Shown: in pieces, positions 33,701 through 46,191 of the stretch
Numbering within the stretch: the stretch's first letter is position 1
Layout: each line of letters begins with the position of its first letter
NCBI GenBank assembly: GCA_027625915.1
Contig: JANTQA010000032.1
Span: 6,820,001-6,884,000 of the forward strand
Direction of reading: 5' to 3'
Length of the DNA stretch: 64,000 nucleotides
DNA from: Anaeramoeba flamelloides
Taxonomy: Eukaryota > Metamonada > Anaeramoebidae
The notes under the pieces: generated by a model
Told to the model about the DNA's origin: nothing
Databases searched by the model: none
What the model saw: the letters and a program-made list of their open reading frames with translations, nothing else
Made by a program: the position numbers and the translations under genes

Positions 33701-36700
33701 AAATTTTAACAATATTGTTGAACTTGAAGGATAACTTAAATATTTTTGGGTTACAAATAAATATTTTTGGTTTTTTATTATATAAAGATATTTTTGTACC
33801 TTCCAACTGGTAGAATTTAACAATTCATTGTATTTATATTTATAAATTTCTTTTTGAAGAATCTTTAGGTTTTTTGAATTCCAATTAATTTTATTGTTAA
33901 TTCTTTGGTTGAATTTTATTAATTTTTCTAAGATTTGGCAGAGATAATTCTTTTAATTAATTTTGAATTTGAATTTCTTTTTATTAACTGAAATTACCAA
34001 ATTTTCAAATTTAAATTCGGTTTGATAGATAAGAACTGGCGTATTTCTGTTTATTTTACATATTTCAGTAATACATGAATTAATCCAAGAATTTAAATAA
34101 TTTAGCGTTGTTATTTTATAATTGTATATTTACAATCCATATGTTAATTTGCTTAATATAAAAGATTTAAGAAAGCCAAATTTCAAAATTAGTGGCAAAC
34201 TTTTTTAGTATTATTTTTTTTTTTTTTTTTTCATTTATCTTTTAAAAAAACAATGATAACACAATATTTTTATTTATTAATTTGTATTGGTTATTATCTC
34301 TAAACACGTTAGTAAAATACCTTATTATTCAAAAAAAAAAACAATTAAACAAATTTTTTACTGATAAAAAATCTTCCCCTATTTTTGAAATTTGGCTTTG
34401 TCTAATTTTCAAATTATTTGTTAATAAATTATTATTAAATAATTGTTTATAATTATTATAAGTTTTCTTTGGCCTTTTTCTAGATTATATACTAAATGTG
34501 AAATTTTTTCCAAGTAAATACCAAAGTGTTTAATCTTTGATTAATCTTGTGTCTTTTCTTTTTTATATCTATATTGGGTTTTAATCCAAATCGGACAATA
34601 ATTTCATATACTGAAATTAATTTTCCATTTATTTGATTTATATTACCTTTTATGATTAAAATTAAATCATCTGCAAACATTTTACAATGGCATGTTAAAG
34701 GTATAATTTTTAATAAAAGAAAATGTGAAATTAGAGCAAATAAAATAGGTGATAAAAAAGATCCTTGGAATATCAAATCCTTCTCCTTGATAATATTTAA
34801 AAAAATTATTCTTTGTTCTCCAGAAATTTTTAAAATTAATTGAATCAAAACATTTGCTATATCAATCATTATAATATGTTTTATTATTTTCATTTTCATT
34901 ATTTGATTTTATTTCATTATAAATATTTTTGAAATTTAAGACCGCAATGCCAGTATCAAATTTTTTCCAAAAAACAAATTGTGATTTATGAATAAATCTC
35001 CAATAAGGTTCAATTAATTTATATAACATTTTTAAAAAATAATCTTGGTAAACTTTGGTTTATTGATATTGGTCTATAGTTCAAAGCTACTCCTTCCTTC
35101 CCCCTTTTATGGATAAATAGAATTGTTCTTTTTTTGATATATTCGATTGTTTTATCCGTAGTATTGATTAACCAATTATTAAATATAGTTTGAATTGTAG
35201 TTAAAAAGCTTTTATAATTTTTGTAATTCGTTGATTTGGAATTTAAAACATTTGGTTCCTGATCAATAATAATTTTTAAATTCTCATTTTTTTTTTTTTT
35301 GAAATCCTTTAACTGATTTGTTTTTGAAATAATTAATTGTGTTTTGATTTTCAATTGGGAAAAATATATTGATTTTCAACTCTTTTAAATTAGTTATTTT
35401 GATATTTTTGATATAATCTAAAATCTTTTTACCTGGTTCAATTGAATTTTCCTTAATATAACCAAAATATTCTTCAATCATATTTTTGTTATTTAAAATC
35501 ATTTTCATTTTTTTAGCCCTCATTAAATTTATTTTTTTCCAAAAATTTTTGTTTTCGATAAATTCAAAGTTTATTTCTTGGATAAATTTATTCCAAGATT
35601 CTTTGTTGATTTTTTTAATACGATTAATTAAATTTGGATTACTTTAAAAGGTTCTTTCTTAAGGGAACAGTTTTGTAATCATTTTTTTTTTTTTCCTCAT
35701 AAATTATATCTTTATATTGAATAAATTTAGTTTTAAAATTATTTATTGTGTTGATATCTAAAAGAAAATTTTTTTCTGAAAAGTAATTAGCAAATTCTTT
35801 TTGGTAGTATTTATGATTTGTAATCTTAATTTTTTTTTAATATTCCAATCAGTTGAAAATCAAAGATTCTACTCTATTCTTTTGAATTTTGGAAAAGTGC
35901 CGTTAGGTTTTTTTTAATTTTTGAAATAAACTGAAAATTTTTTTAATTTTCGGTTTATTCCAAAAAGTAAAAAAAAACAAGGTTAGGTTTTCTTGAGTTT
36001 TCTGTTTTTTGTAAAATTGATAGATTCGCTTATAAATTTTCTTGAAATTTTCTGTTTTGTTCTAAAGTAAAAAAAAACTAACGAAAACCAATAGATTTTC
36101 AGATAAAGCAGAAAACTCAAGAAAACTTTTTTTAAAACAAGAAAAAAAAAAGAAAATTAGAAAATAACAAAAAAAAATTTTATCCGAAAATTACAAATCT
36201 AATCATTTATAAATGAGCAAAAGAATATTAAAAAATTAATAATTAATAATTACAACCAAAATAAACGACTATAGACTGAAATAGTAAAATAATATTCTAT
36301 GACTAAAAAATCGAAATCGAGACCCAAATAAAGAAAGTGAAAAAAAAAAAAAAAATTTAAAAAAGAAATAACACAAATAAGGTTTTCTTAATTTTTTAAT
36401 CTATAACTTTTTGTTAATTTGTATATAAATTGACTAATGTAAATCATAAAACAAAAAAAAAAAAACAAATAAAAAAAAAAAAACAGACTACTACTGAAGA
36501 TCTACCAATAACGGTAAATTCATTTAATCGGGCAACATTCAATGTACAAGAAATTTCATTTATTATATGTCTAAGCAATAATGGTGCATCAATTGAATAT
36601 TCCTCAATGTTTGGACAATGCGAAGATCATACTACAAGATTAATGTCTATTGAAAGTTTAAGTTCTCTTGAGGCAACTTATATCTTAATTGGTGGCTCTA

Positions 36701-39700
36701 CAAATTCGTCTGCAGAATTATACAAAAACGAAATTCAGACCAAAAATGAAAGCATTACGACATTATTTGCGTATATTGGATTTTTGCGTATTTATTCTGA
36801 TCGTACCGAATTATTATTTGGCTCAGTTTTTGGGGGTAGCAATAGTGATGTTATTGAAAACTCTGTGGTATTTTATGAATCAAAAACCGATATTGCTATT
36901 TGGATCACAGGAACGACCCACTCAAGTGATTTTTTTGAAAATTACAATCAAACCATTTCAAAAAACGTTTCAATTTATTACAATGAATTTAAAGGTGATA
37001 ATACGATGGGGTACTATTTACGAATTTTGCTTTCAAACATTGATGACAATGATCATATCCAATGCCGTTTAACTTCGGCCTCGTTTCTGGGAGACGTTTA
37101 CCCTGATCGATCCCATTGGATTGAAATTGACCACACACAATCCTTTTGGAAATATGGATACTATAGAGGGCCGATCTTAATTGTTGGAGACACTTTAAAT
37201 TACGACACTTTTTCTCATGATACCATCAAACCAGATTGGATGAAAAATACAGCAAATGAAGGTAACTCTTTGGTCGGCTGGTTAGTGTTTACAAACCATA
37301 ATGGTACATCTCTTGAGCACACCTTTTTAGTGGGGTGTGAAAATGGTAGAACATCTCTCAATTTTGCTTTGTTCCATTGGATCGATTCTGTTTTTATTTC
37401 CGGTTATACAAATTGCTCTAAAAATGAGATCAAGATTTCAGATCAACTGTGGGACGAGTCAATTATGGATCAATTTGATTCAAAATATTTTGCAATGAAT
37501 TTAAATAGAACAATTATAAGACAAGATATTAACCAAATCAATTATGATGATGTCATTTTTTATTCAACATTTGTAGATGGTGTAAGTGATGAGGAATCCT
37601 TAGATAAATATGCCGCAGTGAAAACTGATTTAGATGGTAACATTTATTCTGTATTCAATATAATTAATTACCAAAATTATCCGAATAACATGTTTACAGA
37701 AAATGCCTTTATGACAAAGACTCGTGGTACTTCAAGTATAATTATTAGAGTTTATGGTGGTGAAAATTGTAATCCTGGATCATATTATGACCAAGAAACT
37801 TTAATTTGTACATTTTGTGGCGCAGGTAAATATAATCTTTTCTTCTTTTTTTTCTTATTTTTTATTTTCTGTTAAATTTTCATAAAGATATTAGTAAAAT
37901 TAAAGTTTTTACATTTTTTTTATATATTTTTGGAGAATCTAGAACTTCAGAGCACCAATATAATTTTGAATAAAGGTTCATATGTTTCAATTCCAGTGGT
38001 TATTATTGTGTTGCCGCCCCCTTAATATATATATATATATATATATATTTATATCCCTTAGCACCCCGGATTTGCCTAAATTTCATCAAGTTTTTAAAAA
38101 AAGATTTAAAATGATATTGATAGGATAATATATTAATTTTCTTATTTGTCTTTAATCCAGATTTGGATTATAATAAAAAGTCAAAATAGTTCAAAGATAA
38201 AGTAGTTAAGTTATTAATTTTTTTTTCGAAATTGAAAAAAAAAATATTAATTATTCATTTTTACATTTTTTTTAAAGATTTTTATTTTTATTTTAATTTT
38301 AAAAATCAGAAATTTTATTACAGTAATAGTAATTCAAAACTCAACACATTGATTTATTAATAATAATAATCAAACAATATTGCTAATTTTATGAAAAAAA
38401 AAAATAAAAAAAAAAATAAATTACTTTAAAATTTTTTTTTTATATTAGAAAAAATTTCAATAAATATCCAATCAAGAGAAAAATGAAATTCATTTCTTTA
38501 GGCCAAAATTAAATTTTAAATATGATTAATTTTCTAAAACTTTTATTTAAGCAATAGATAATAATTGAAAAAAAAAAAAAAAAAAATTGTAAAATAATTT
38601 CTGTTATTAAATTGGAATAAAACAAATATAAATTATTTTTTAATCGATAAAATAATTATACCTAAATTTAAAATAAAATAAAAAATAACTTTTAAATATT
38701 ATTACAAGATAATAAAATAATCTCCGAAACCAAATTTTTTTTATTGCATTTTGTTATTTGTAAAAATTTGAATAATATATTTGCGAAATTTGAATTTTTC
38801 CTTTCTAAATTAGTCCAGATCTTGTAAAATAAGTTCTGATATATGGTTTATAATTCAATAATATTGTTTATTTTATGTCTAGATTTTAAAAAGTCAAAAA
38901 TTAAAAAATTATAAAAAATTAAAAAAAAAATCAATTATTAATCTGACTCGAACTATTGACCAAATCATTTAAAATTGAAAAAAAAATCTTGTTGAAAAAA
39001 TTGTAAAATTTTGCAAAGAAAAAAAATTTTTTTTTTTTTTCAAATTTAATTTATATACTTTTTTTATTTTTTTAAATTATTAAGAATCAAATATAGATAT
39101 TGAAATTGAATGGTAATCAGTAGATAAAACAAATTTTCTATGTGATGTCAAAATAACTTTTGTAATGAATAAATTATTTAATCAAACATTTTAGCTAATT
39201 TTGGAGTGCAAGGGAACCAAAAAAAATTTCCAGTAAAGTATGATCTGTTTTAAACGTTAAAACTAAGAGGTTTTTGATGTCTAGACAAACTTTTAAAAAA
39301 AAAAAAAAAAATTTATTTTGACAAAATTTGGAAAAATTATAAAATCACAATAACCAAAAAAAAATTTACATTGTTGATAAAATTTTTTTCAAGTTATTTG
39401 TTTCTTTTTTAATTTTAAAATTTTGTTTCAAATATAATTGTTTATCAATTCTATATCTTATAATCCTTTGATAACATTTCAAATTAAAATTTTTGTTTGA
39501 AATATTTTTGGTATATTTAGGGTGCTAAGGGATATATGTCACTACGACACAAAAAAACACTAAAAATGGAAAACTGATTAAATACTTTCTATTAATACAA
39601 TTAAAAAAAACTACAGTGCTGTAACTAACCCATGTTTTTTATTTTAACCCATTACTAAAATTTAACTCATGCAAAAAATATTGGCTGACTCTAGAAAAAA

Positions 39701-42700
39701 AAGAAACAAATCAATGGGATGACAACAGTATAAAAACAAGAAATTGGGTTCTTTAAATAAATTTTAAAAAAGAATTATGAAGATATGGGAAGATTAAAAT
39801 GTAATTTTTTGAAAAAAAAAGGAGCATAATTTCATTTTTTGAATTTTTATAAAAAAATCATTTAATCTCACAAATTTTGTAAATATGATGAAATTTTTGA
39901 AACAAAAGCATTTAATATAATTGAGCCATTTTGATTAATCAAAGGTCTAACCTCTAGAGTCGATTTGGATCTGAACCAAGAATCTATAAGTGATTTCTGG
40001 TCGTCCAATAGCCAAGTCTGAAAAAAAAACACGAGTTAAATTTTAGTAATGGGTTAAAGGTTGTCTGAACGGGTTATTTACACCACTATAAATGAAAAAA
40101 TAAAAATAAATAAAGTTTAAATGTAACTTTTTCTTGAAAACATTTTTTGTCAAAATCATTGAATTTACATTTGAAATTATGTATATTTTTAGATTCAGTA
40201 TCTTGTTTTAACTAATTTACTAAAAAAAATTCTAAATTATGGGAATTTTCTTTTCACAAAAGGAACTATATTGGTCTTCAAATGTTTTTTTTAGTTTTAA
40301 ATTGTAAAATTAAAAAAAAGTTAAACTAAACAAGATAAACTTTCTGGAAAACCATTTTAATTTAATATATTAACTTATTCTTTGATTTCAAGCTTTTCTC
40401 AAGCCCAATTTTTCAAAAAAAAATAAAAAAGTGCACAGTAATTTCAAAAAATATTTTCGATATTCAAATTTTGAAAGTGTTTTTATTCTAAAAAAATTTA
40501 TCCCAGTGGTTAATTGAATTAAGTTATGAAACTTAAATTTCGAAAAATATTGGTCAGAAAAAAATAGTGCTTAATTTTATTAAGGACATATATATATATA
40601 TATTCAAAAATAATCTTTCATTTTAAAATTTTTAAAAAATTAATATTATTTTTTTAATATTTCTCTTGATTTTATCAAAATTATAAACACTTGAAATATG
40701 AACAAAAAATCCTCCTCATCATCAAAAATAAAATAAAAAAAAAAACCAATACTTTTTGATAAAACAAAAATTAAATGAATAGGAAGTTATTCAGATCAAT
40801 TTGGCTCCACAGAATGTCAATCATGTCCCAAAAATACTTATCAAAAATATATTGGTTGTACAAGTTGTACTGAATGTCCAGCAGACACATTTGCAACAGG
40901 GGGTCAAACTTCTTGTAATAAGCATGATTCCCCAAATCAATTATCTCCATTTATTCATTCTATTCAGCACGATTCGTTTGTTATCGCGTGGGAATACAAT
41001 GAAGAGGGTTACCAATACCAATTATCATTAGAAAGGCCAACAGGGAAAAATCTAATTTTTTTAATACCAAAGCCTGACATTATTAATAAAAATGGCAATG
41101 ATCAATTTTTTGATTTCACGTTACAAGGGTTACCTCCTGCAACAAGGCTTTATATTAGAATTAGAGGAAGGAATGTTGAAACAGATACTTTTGGGAGTTG
41201 GTCACCAAGATTAATGAACAATACATACGGCCCACCATTTCCTGTTCACTTTTCAAATATATATGAGGAACAACATCCGTACTCTATTTCATTGAATTGG
41301 ACCGAGTCCATTGATTATTCAAGTGGCAATGTTAAATATCAAATCAATTGGAAAAATGCAGAAATCGACAATTCAAATTATCAGCATATCACTGTAAACC
41401 AACCAAACTACGAAATACCAAATCTTGTAAGTGATTCTATATACACAATCAGGATTATACCTATTAATGATGCCGGCGATGGGTTTGCTTCAATTCCAAG
41501 GAATTTTTCTACAAAATCCGATGTCCCCTTGCAGGTTATAATTAAATCACATTCGTCGTCAACAGATTCTGTCACTTTGGAATGGGATACGCCTGATAAC
41601 CAGGGGAAACAAATTACAGGCTATGAATATTATATTAAATCGTCAGATGATGATGGCTATAATAAATATGAGCAATTTGATGTTTGTAATGAATATACGA
41701 TCAAGGAATTAAAGAGGAATACAAATTATTCAATCACAATTAATGCTATCAATGGCAATGGAAGATCAAAGGATAATTTTGGCATCTATCAAACAAATGA
41801 TGATAAGGAAGGTTCAAAATTAAGTGTGTATTTTGCAATTATTTTTGGCTCGATTGGTGGCACTGCAATTATTATTGGGGGCGTTTTTTGGGTCTCTCGA
41901 TCAAAAATTATTGCAAAAAAGAAAATCAAAAAAATCAAATCACAAATTAAACAGCACACAAATGATTTCAAATTAATGTTTAAAGAGAAATTATATTGTA
42001 CAGAGGAGACCTTGTCTTTTAATCATATCGATATTGAAAATTCTTTAGAAAATTCTCGAAAGGAAATTATAAATAAGCAAATCATTAGTCTTAAAAAAAA
42101 CTGGATTGTTAATCAGCAGGACTGTAAATATGGACTTCTTTTTTGTAAAATTGTTCAATATAATGAAATGAGAATCTATAAAAAGCTTTGGAAGGTGTAT
42201 TCTAAAAACCCTACTTTATTCCCTACAATTCAATTTGTTGGCAAAATTCCAATAAAAAATGATCAATTGGATTTATTAGAAAAAAACAATTTTACAGGTA
42301 ATAATAAGAAAAATAAGAAGAAGAGTAAGAAGCGGATGGATAAGAAGAAATTGATTGAAATGGACGACTCTCAAGAAGAAGAGGAATTGCAAAATTTAAC
42401 ATTGGACAATAAAAATGAGAAATTAAAAAATAATCTTTATTTGATATCTTTAGAATGGTTGCCAATTAACCTAAGGCAGTATAATAGATATCGAAAAAAA
42501 TTACAATGTCCATTCACATTAAAGGAAAAATTATGGATTTCTTTCCATTTGATAAATTCTCTGCACACCTTACATAAAAACCAAATAATACATCGAGATA
42601 TTAAACCCCAAAATATTTTAATAGGAATGGATGGCTATTTTAGAATAATAGATTTCAGTTCCGCAGTTGAATTGACTGATGGCAAAACCTCATTTTCTGA

Positions 42701-43073
42701 TAAATTCGTCGGCACAGAAAACTTTTTTGATCCTGATTTAAAACCTTCCTTAGACCATTCAGATGGTATTTCTAACTATACTTATACTTGTAGCCATGAT
42801 ATTTATTCCTTGGGTAAGACCATCGAAACCTTAAATTGGGTAAATAAGATTAATGACGAGGATTTGGATGTTAATGATCAGAAAAAGGAAACACAATTAA
42901 AGGCTCATTTGCTTGATAAGGAAAAAAGAAAAAAAGAAATTAATTTAGAATTGTCATTGAAATTTAATGATTTTGTTGAAATGTGCTTATCTCCTAGAAA
43001 TGAAAGATTCTCTGCATATCAGTTAATTGAATTTTTATCTCCTTCTGCTGTTCATTTTATTTCTGGTCAATAA
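30741..43073 (+). CDS. Receptor-like kinase: beta-propeller, Cys-rich, FN3, TM, kinase
   Basis: Three exons, 30741-31481, 36487-37825 and 40783-43073, joined by GTAAGT/ACAG (phase 0) and GTAAAT/ATAG (phase 1), give 1456 residues. MRNNFCFLYFWFFLGILFPL is a signal peptide. The Met at 30681 is a less likely start. Residues about 133-680 carry SBBP-type propeller repeats (STYFGGS, GTTNSPDFP, IVGTTTTEDLPITVNSF across the first splice). A Cys-rich Ephrin-receptor-like segment crosses the second splice (TFCGAGSYSDQFGSTECQSC). Two to three FN3 domains follow (to about 1030), then a membrane helix at 1041-1064 and a basic stop. The kinase has HRDIKPQNIL (1297 on), IIDFS in place of DFG, and a probable VAIK-equivalent K1149, but no Gly-rich loop. 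A charged insert occupies the N-lobe (about 1190-1240). It is likely a cell-surface receptor whose catalytic status is open. Both introns are filled by transposons. Confidence 0.88.
32134..32630. mobile_element. T10 element with about 100-bp inverted ends
   Basis: Left arm gtgaaaaaaataacggacat ... tttacaatcaaatcc (to about 32233). Right arm from ggatttgattgaaaataaat (32527) to catgtccggtatttttttccctg. The arms are roughly 90 percent alike by eye, flanked by TA. Non-coding, a single copy in this window. Confidence 0.82.
33305..36140. repeat. P modular palindrome cluster (P5) split by a LINE
   Basis: 33305-33359 holds a half A/B module (ggctttttttaatttgagaa, gaaaatcaaagatt). After the LINE it resumes at 35855 with gaaaatcaaagattctactc, gaattttggaaaagtgccgt, an A palindrome (35906-35975) and C modules (gttttcttgagttttctgtt) to about 36140. 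Confidence 0.75.
33360..35854 (-). mobile_element. LINE retrotransposon, 5' truncated, inside kinase intron 1
   Basis: Antisense to the kinase gene, flanked by GAAAATCAAAGATT (33346-33359 and 35855-35868). Read on the minus strand it starts downstream of the endonuclease domain and covers the linker, the reverse transcriptase (NYRPISINQSLPRLF near 35070; ILFALISHFLLLKIIPLTCH then MFADDLILI near 34670) and the C-terminal region to the 3' tail. Frameshifts and stops divide it into about six pieces. A second U/A-rich stretch at 34200-34440 may be an inserted repeat. A T run at 33360 is the complement of the A tail. Confidence 0.9.
38051..39535 (+). mobile_element. T6 1.5-kb non-coding terminal-inverted-repeat element
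   Basis: Ends atatcccttagcaccccgga and gggtgctaagggatatat. The whole length aligns in reverse with 46192-47699. An internal ggagtgcaaggg at 39203 repeats the terminal motif. No open frame of note in either copy, so it is non-autonomous. Confidence 0.85.
39536..40590 (+). mobile_element. T5 element copy 2, interrupted by T4
   Basis: Starts tatatgtcactacgacac directly after T6, ends attaaggacata. Two parts (39536-39613 and 40089-40590) align with the single block 18125-18702 in reverse orientation. Confidence 0.8.
39614..40088. mobile_element. T4 element inserted in T5
   Basis: Left end CAGTGCTGTAACTAACCC after TA. Right end gggttatttacaccacta before TA. A second inverted pair (cccattactaaaatttaact / agttaaattttagtaatggg) lies just inside. 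A diverged copy is at 55000-55450. Confidence 0.82.
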
Positions 43074-44544
43074 AAAGTAAAACGGTTATCAGAAGAAAGA
43101 AGACAGAAGAAAGAAGTAGTTGGGGTAAACAAAATTTTGAATATTAAAATAAAAAAAATAAGGATGATCTAATTTTTTATTACAATTATTTCATTTTATT
43201 CTTCTTGTTTTATTTTTATTTTTATTTTTATTTTTATTTATTTTTTTTTTTTTTTTACATTATATATATATATATTAATAATAAAGAAATGAAGAAAAAT
43301 AATATCTGTTTTATTTATTTTATGAAGGGAGTAATTATATTTTTTACATTTTAAGTGATAAATGTTTATTCGAAATCAATTTATTCCATTAACACATTGA
43401 TTTAACTAAATAAATTATTTTAAAAATACAAAGGGGAATCTAATAAGTAATATATTTATATACTGATTAAAAAATGGAAAGCAAGAAATTAAAAAAAATC
43501 ATTTATTTATATATCGTATATGTAATATTTGATTCAAACACTTCTTTTTTTTTCCTCAGTTTTATTTTTAATTCTTCATCAAAAATCTTTTAATTTGAAG
43601 AATTTTTTTAATAAACAAATTGCTTTTTATTTTGAGAGAATTAATAAAATGGATTTTAATTCCTATTTTCATTTAATTCATCTAATTCTGTTTTGGTTCA
43701 GAAAATAGAATAATTTTTTTGAATATTCTTACCTCAGAAATCAAGATTTATTGGAAAAATTTGTTTGAGTTTAAAATTGTTTTTTTTCAATTAAATTGAA
43801 ATTAAAAAGAAATTTGAATTCTTGATTTTAATTTTTTCAAAGTATTTTTCTTTTTATTTGGGTTAAATTTTTTGTAGTTTTTTTTTTTTTAAATTTCAAT
43901 AATTCATATCCTTTTACTTTAATCTTTGGAATAATTGTCTTAATTTTTGATTAGTTTTGAAAAAATTTTCAAATTTGAAGAGTTTTAAAAATAAAGTTGT
44001 CAGAAAAAAGGTTTGTGTAAACTAATAATAAATAGGAATGGATATGAGAGAAATTCAAATAATTTATAGTTTGTTTTCTTCAAAATTACGAAGGTATTGT
44101 GTAAATCTTATAAATTTTAATAAGAAAGATTAATAGTTTTTTTTCATTACTTGATTTGAAAATTTTATGTGGAACGGTGATCTTTTCTTGTTTGGCTTCT
44201 AAAAGAAAAGATTTGTTTAAAATGTATACCTTCTCAGGTATATTTTTTATTGATTGGGGAAATTGGTTGATTTCAGGCATTCTTCTAAACCTATTTCTAA
44301 AGTCAATATATCATTTGGCAAATCCACAAATTATTATGAAAAAAAAAATGTGCAAAAAAATTGTAAAATATCAAGATTCTACTCTGATTTACTTTAGCTT
44401 TGTTTTTTTTTTTTTTTAAATAGATCAGTGGATGATATTTTGATTTAAAAGTTTGAATTTCTTGTGGTACTCAAAAAATCTTTATACAGTAAAGTCATCT
44501 CAATTAAAATTTTTCAAAATGGTCACAATTACTTACTTCCTTAA
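43074..44544. other. 3' flank of the receptor kinase gene
   Basis: Starts with a purine-rich stretch (agaagaaagaagacagaaga) and T tracts, then a TA microsatellite at 43260-43275. Frames around 44086-44419 have no recognisable domains. No repeat family identified. Confidence 0.45.
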
Positions 44545-45308
44545 GTGATTAGCATCTATAAAGGAGAAACCTAAGATCAATATATCTTGTTATTGGGTAT
44601 AATCACATTGGTATAAATGGTTCAAATGTATTTAAAAAATCGATTAGTCAAGTAGTAATATTTGTTGATCCTTTTCAATTAAAAATAATACTTATATTGG
44701 TAAAAAACTCCAAAAATTTTGAAAAAAATCTCTGTTTTGTCAGAATTTAAAGTTTGGTAAATCAATCTAAAACTTCAAGGTTGAAAAATATCTTTCTTTA
44801 AATTTGTTGAGATATGTAGGTTAATAGCTAAAAAATTCAATTTATTTTAAAAATGAAATAATTTACCCCATAAATAAATTTCTTTTGTCAAATTATTTCA
44901 GAAATATTTGAAATATATTGATGTTACAATAAGCTCTTATAAAAAGGAAACAAAACTAATCAGTCTTTGGGGCTTTTTATTGATGACTATTAAGTTAATC
45001 TTTGAAATTAAAAAATCTAAAAAATAGTTACTTTTCGAAGTTCTAAAGACTAATTCTTAAATAATCTGAATACTGTATTTTGGGGTTTCTATTTTTAGAT
45101 CTGATAAAGGAATTAAAAAAAAAAAATTCCAAAAAGAAAAGTTTTAATAATGATCATTAGTAAAAAATGTAATAATTTATTGTGTTATAAGATTTATAAT
45201 CGATTTTTTAGAGTCTCAGAAACTATTTGAGCCATGATATCGTAATACCATTTACATCGAATTGCAAAATACTTTGATACTAGAGGAAGATAGGGTGAGC
45301 TTAATCCC
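44545..45308. mobile_element. T9 long foldback element
   Basis: Ends ttaagtgattagc and gcttaatcccttaa. The arms of nearly 400 bp pair (atcgattagtc / aatcgattttttagag; ttatattggta-type words) and meet near 44950. The right half matches the whole left half of the copy at 10844 in reverse. Confidence 0.8.
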
Positions 45309-45651
45309 TTAAGGTAATAAATTCTTGAGTTAAAGTTATATAAAAAAGATTTTACATTCAAAGTTTTTTTTAATTTATTGAACACTTTCAGTTTTTATCT
45401 TTAGCGAGTATTTATGTAAATTTAAATCAATATATTTTTATCTAAATGAAAAAAAAAAATTTTCCCTCTTTATTATTCTTTGTGAATTTAAACTTTTATT
45501 TTTAAACAAATTTTTATTGAAGAAACAAAGGGAAGAATAAATTTAAAAGAAAACAGTATGTTATTCTAGATAGGTTTCTAAAAATTAACAAAGAATAACT
45601 CGGATAAATTGAGAAAAAAATCCGAAGAAAATTTATTGGTTTGCATATATA
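45309..45651. other. Spacer between T9 and T2
   Basis: AT-rich. No gene or repeat recognised. Confidence 0.5.
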
Positions 45652-46182
45652 AACTAAAATTCAAAATTTTCCACACAGCTAAAATGTTCCAAACAATCAC
45701 AATAATACAATTTCATTGAAATTTGAGATAATTTTGATTTTTGTAAAATATGATAATCATTTTTTCATCTTTTTGTTTTTGTTTTCATTTCATTGTTTGA
45801 ATTACGTAATTTGTTTCGTTTGATCAAAAATTTTTTTGAAAGGTTTATATTATGTTAAAGTCGAGTTGTTCCAAATAGAAGAACTCAAATAAAATTAGTT
45901 GGTAGTATCTAACCTTTGATCGATCAATATTCCTAATAGAATTTCAACAAATTTACTAATGTATTTTTTTGTTTTGCTCTCTCCAAAATTTTTAACACAC
46001 CCATGATTTATTTGTATTGATAATTATTTATTTATTGTTTTGTGAGTATTTTATTTTATAAAAAGGTGTTAACATTTCAATTAGTGAATGGTTCTAATTT
46101 GGTAAATCTTCGAGAAGTGGTTAAATAAGTTTTTTTTTTCACAAATCGAATTTTGGTGTGTTAAAAATTTTTAATTGGGGTT
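45652..46182 (-). mobile_element. T2 MITE copy, reverse orientation
   Basis: aactaaaattcaaaattttc to aaaatttttaattggggtt, flanked by TA. Closely matches 22430-22963 and 9917-10446 in reverse. Confidence 0.87.
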
Positions 46183-46191
46183 TATATATAT

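Larger units (their letters stand above)
31482..36486. other. Intron 1 of the receptor kinase (5005 bp)
   Basis: GTAAGT to ACAG, phase 0, joining YWIVGT to TTTEDLPIT in a propeller repeat. It contains T10 (32134-32630), the P5 cluster and a 2.5-kb reverse LINE. An open frame at 31663-31938 has no recognisable features. The 3' end is A-rich with little pyrimidine before the acceptor. Confidence 0.82.
37826..40782. other. Intron 2 of the receptor kinase (2957 bp)
   Basis: GTAAAT to ATAG, phase 1, restoring a cysteine-rich repeat across the junction. About 2.5 kb of its length is transposon: T6 (38051-39535), then T5 (39536-40590) with T4 inside it. TA microsatellites lie at both outer edges (38024-38050 and 40588-40602). 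Confidence 0.82.

Noticed and set aside
36689-37072. 127-codon frame overlapping exon 2 of the kinase
   Set aside because: Out-of-frame shadow; the propeller repeats are in the other frame.
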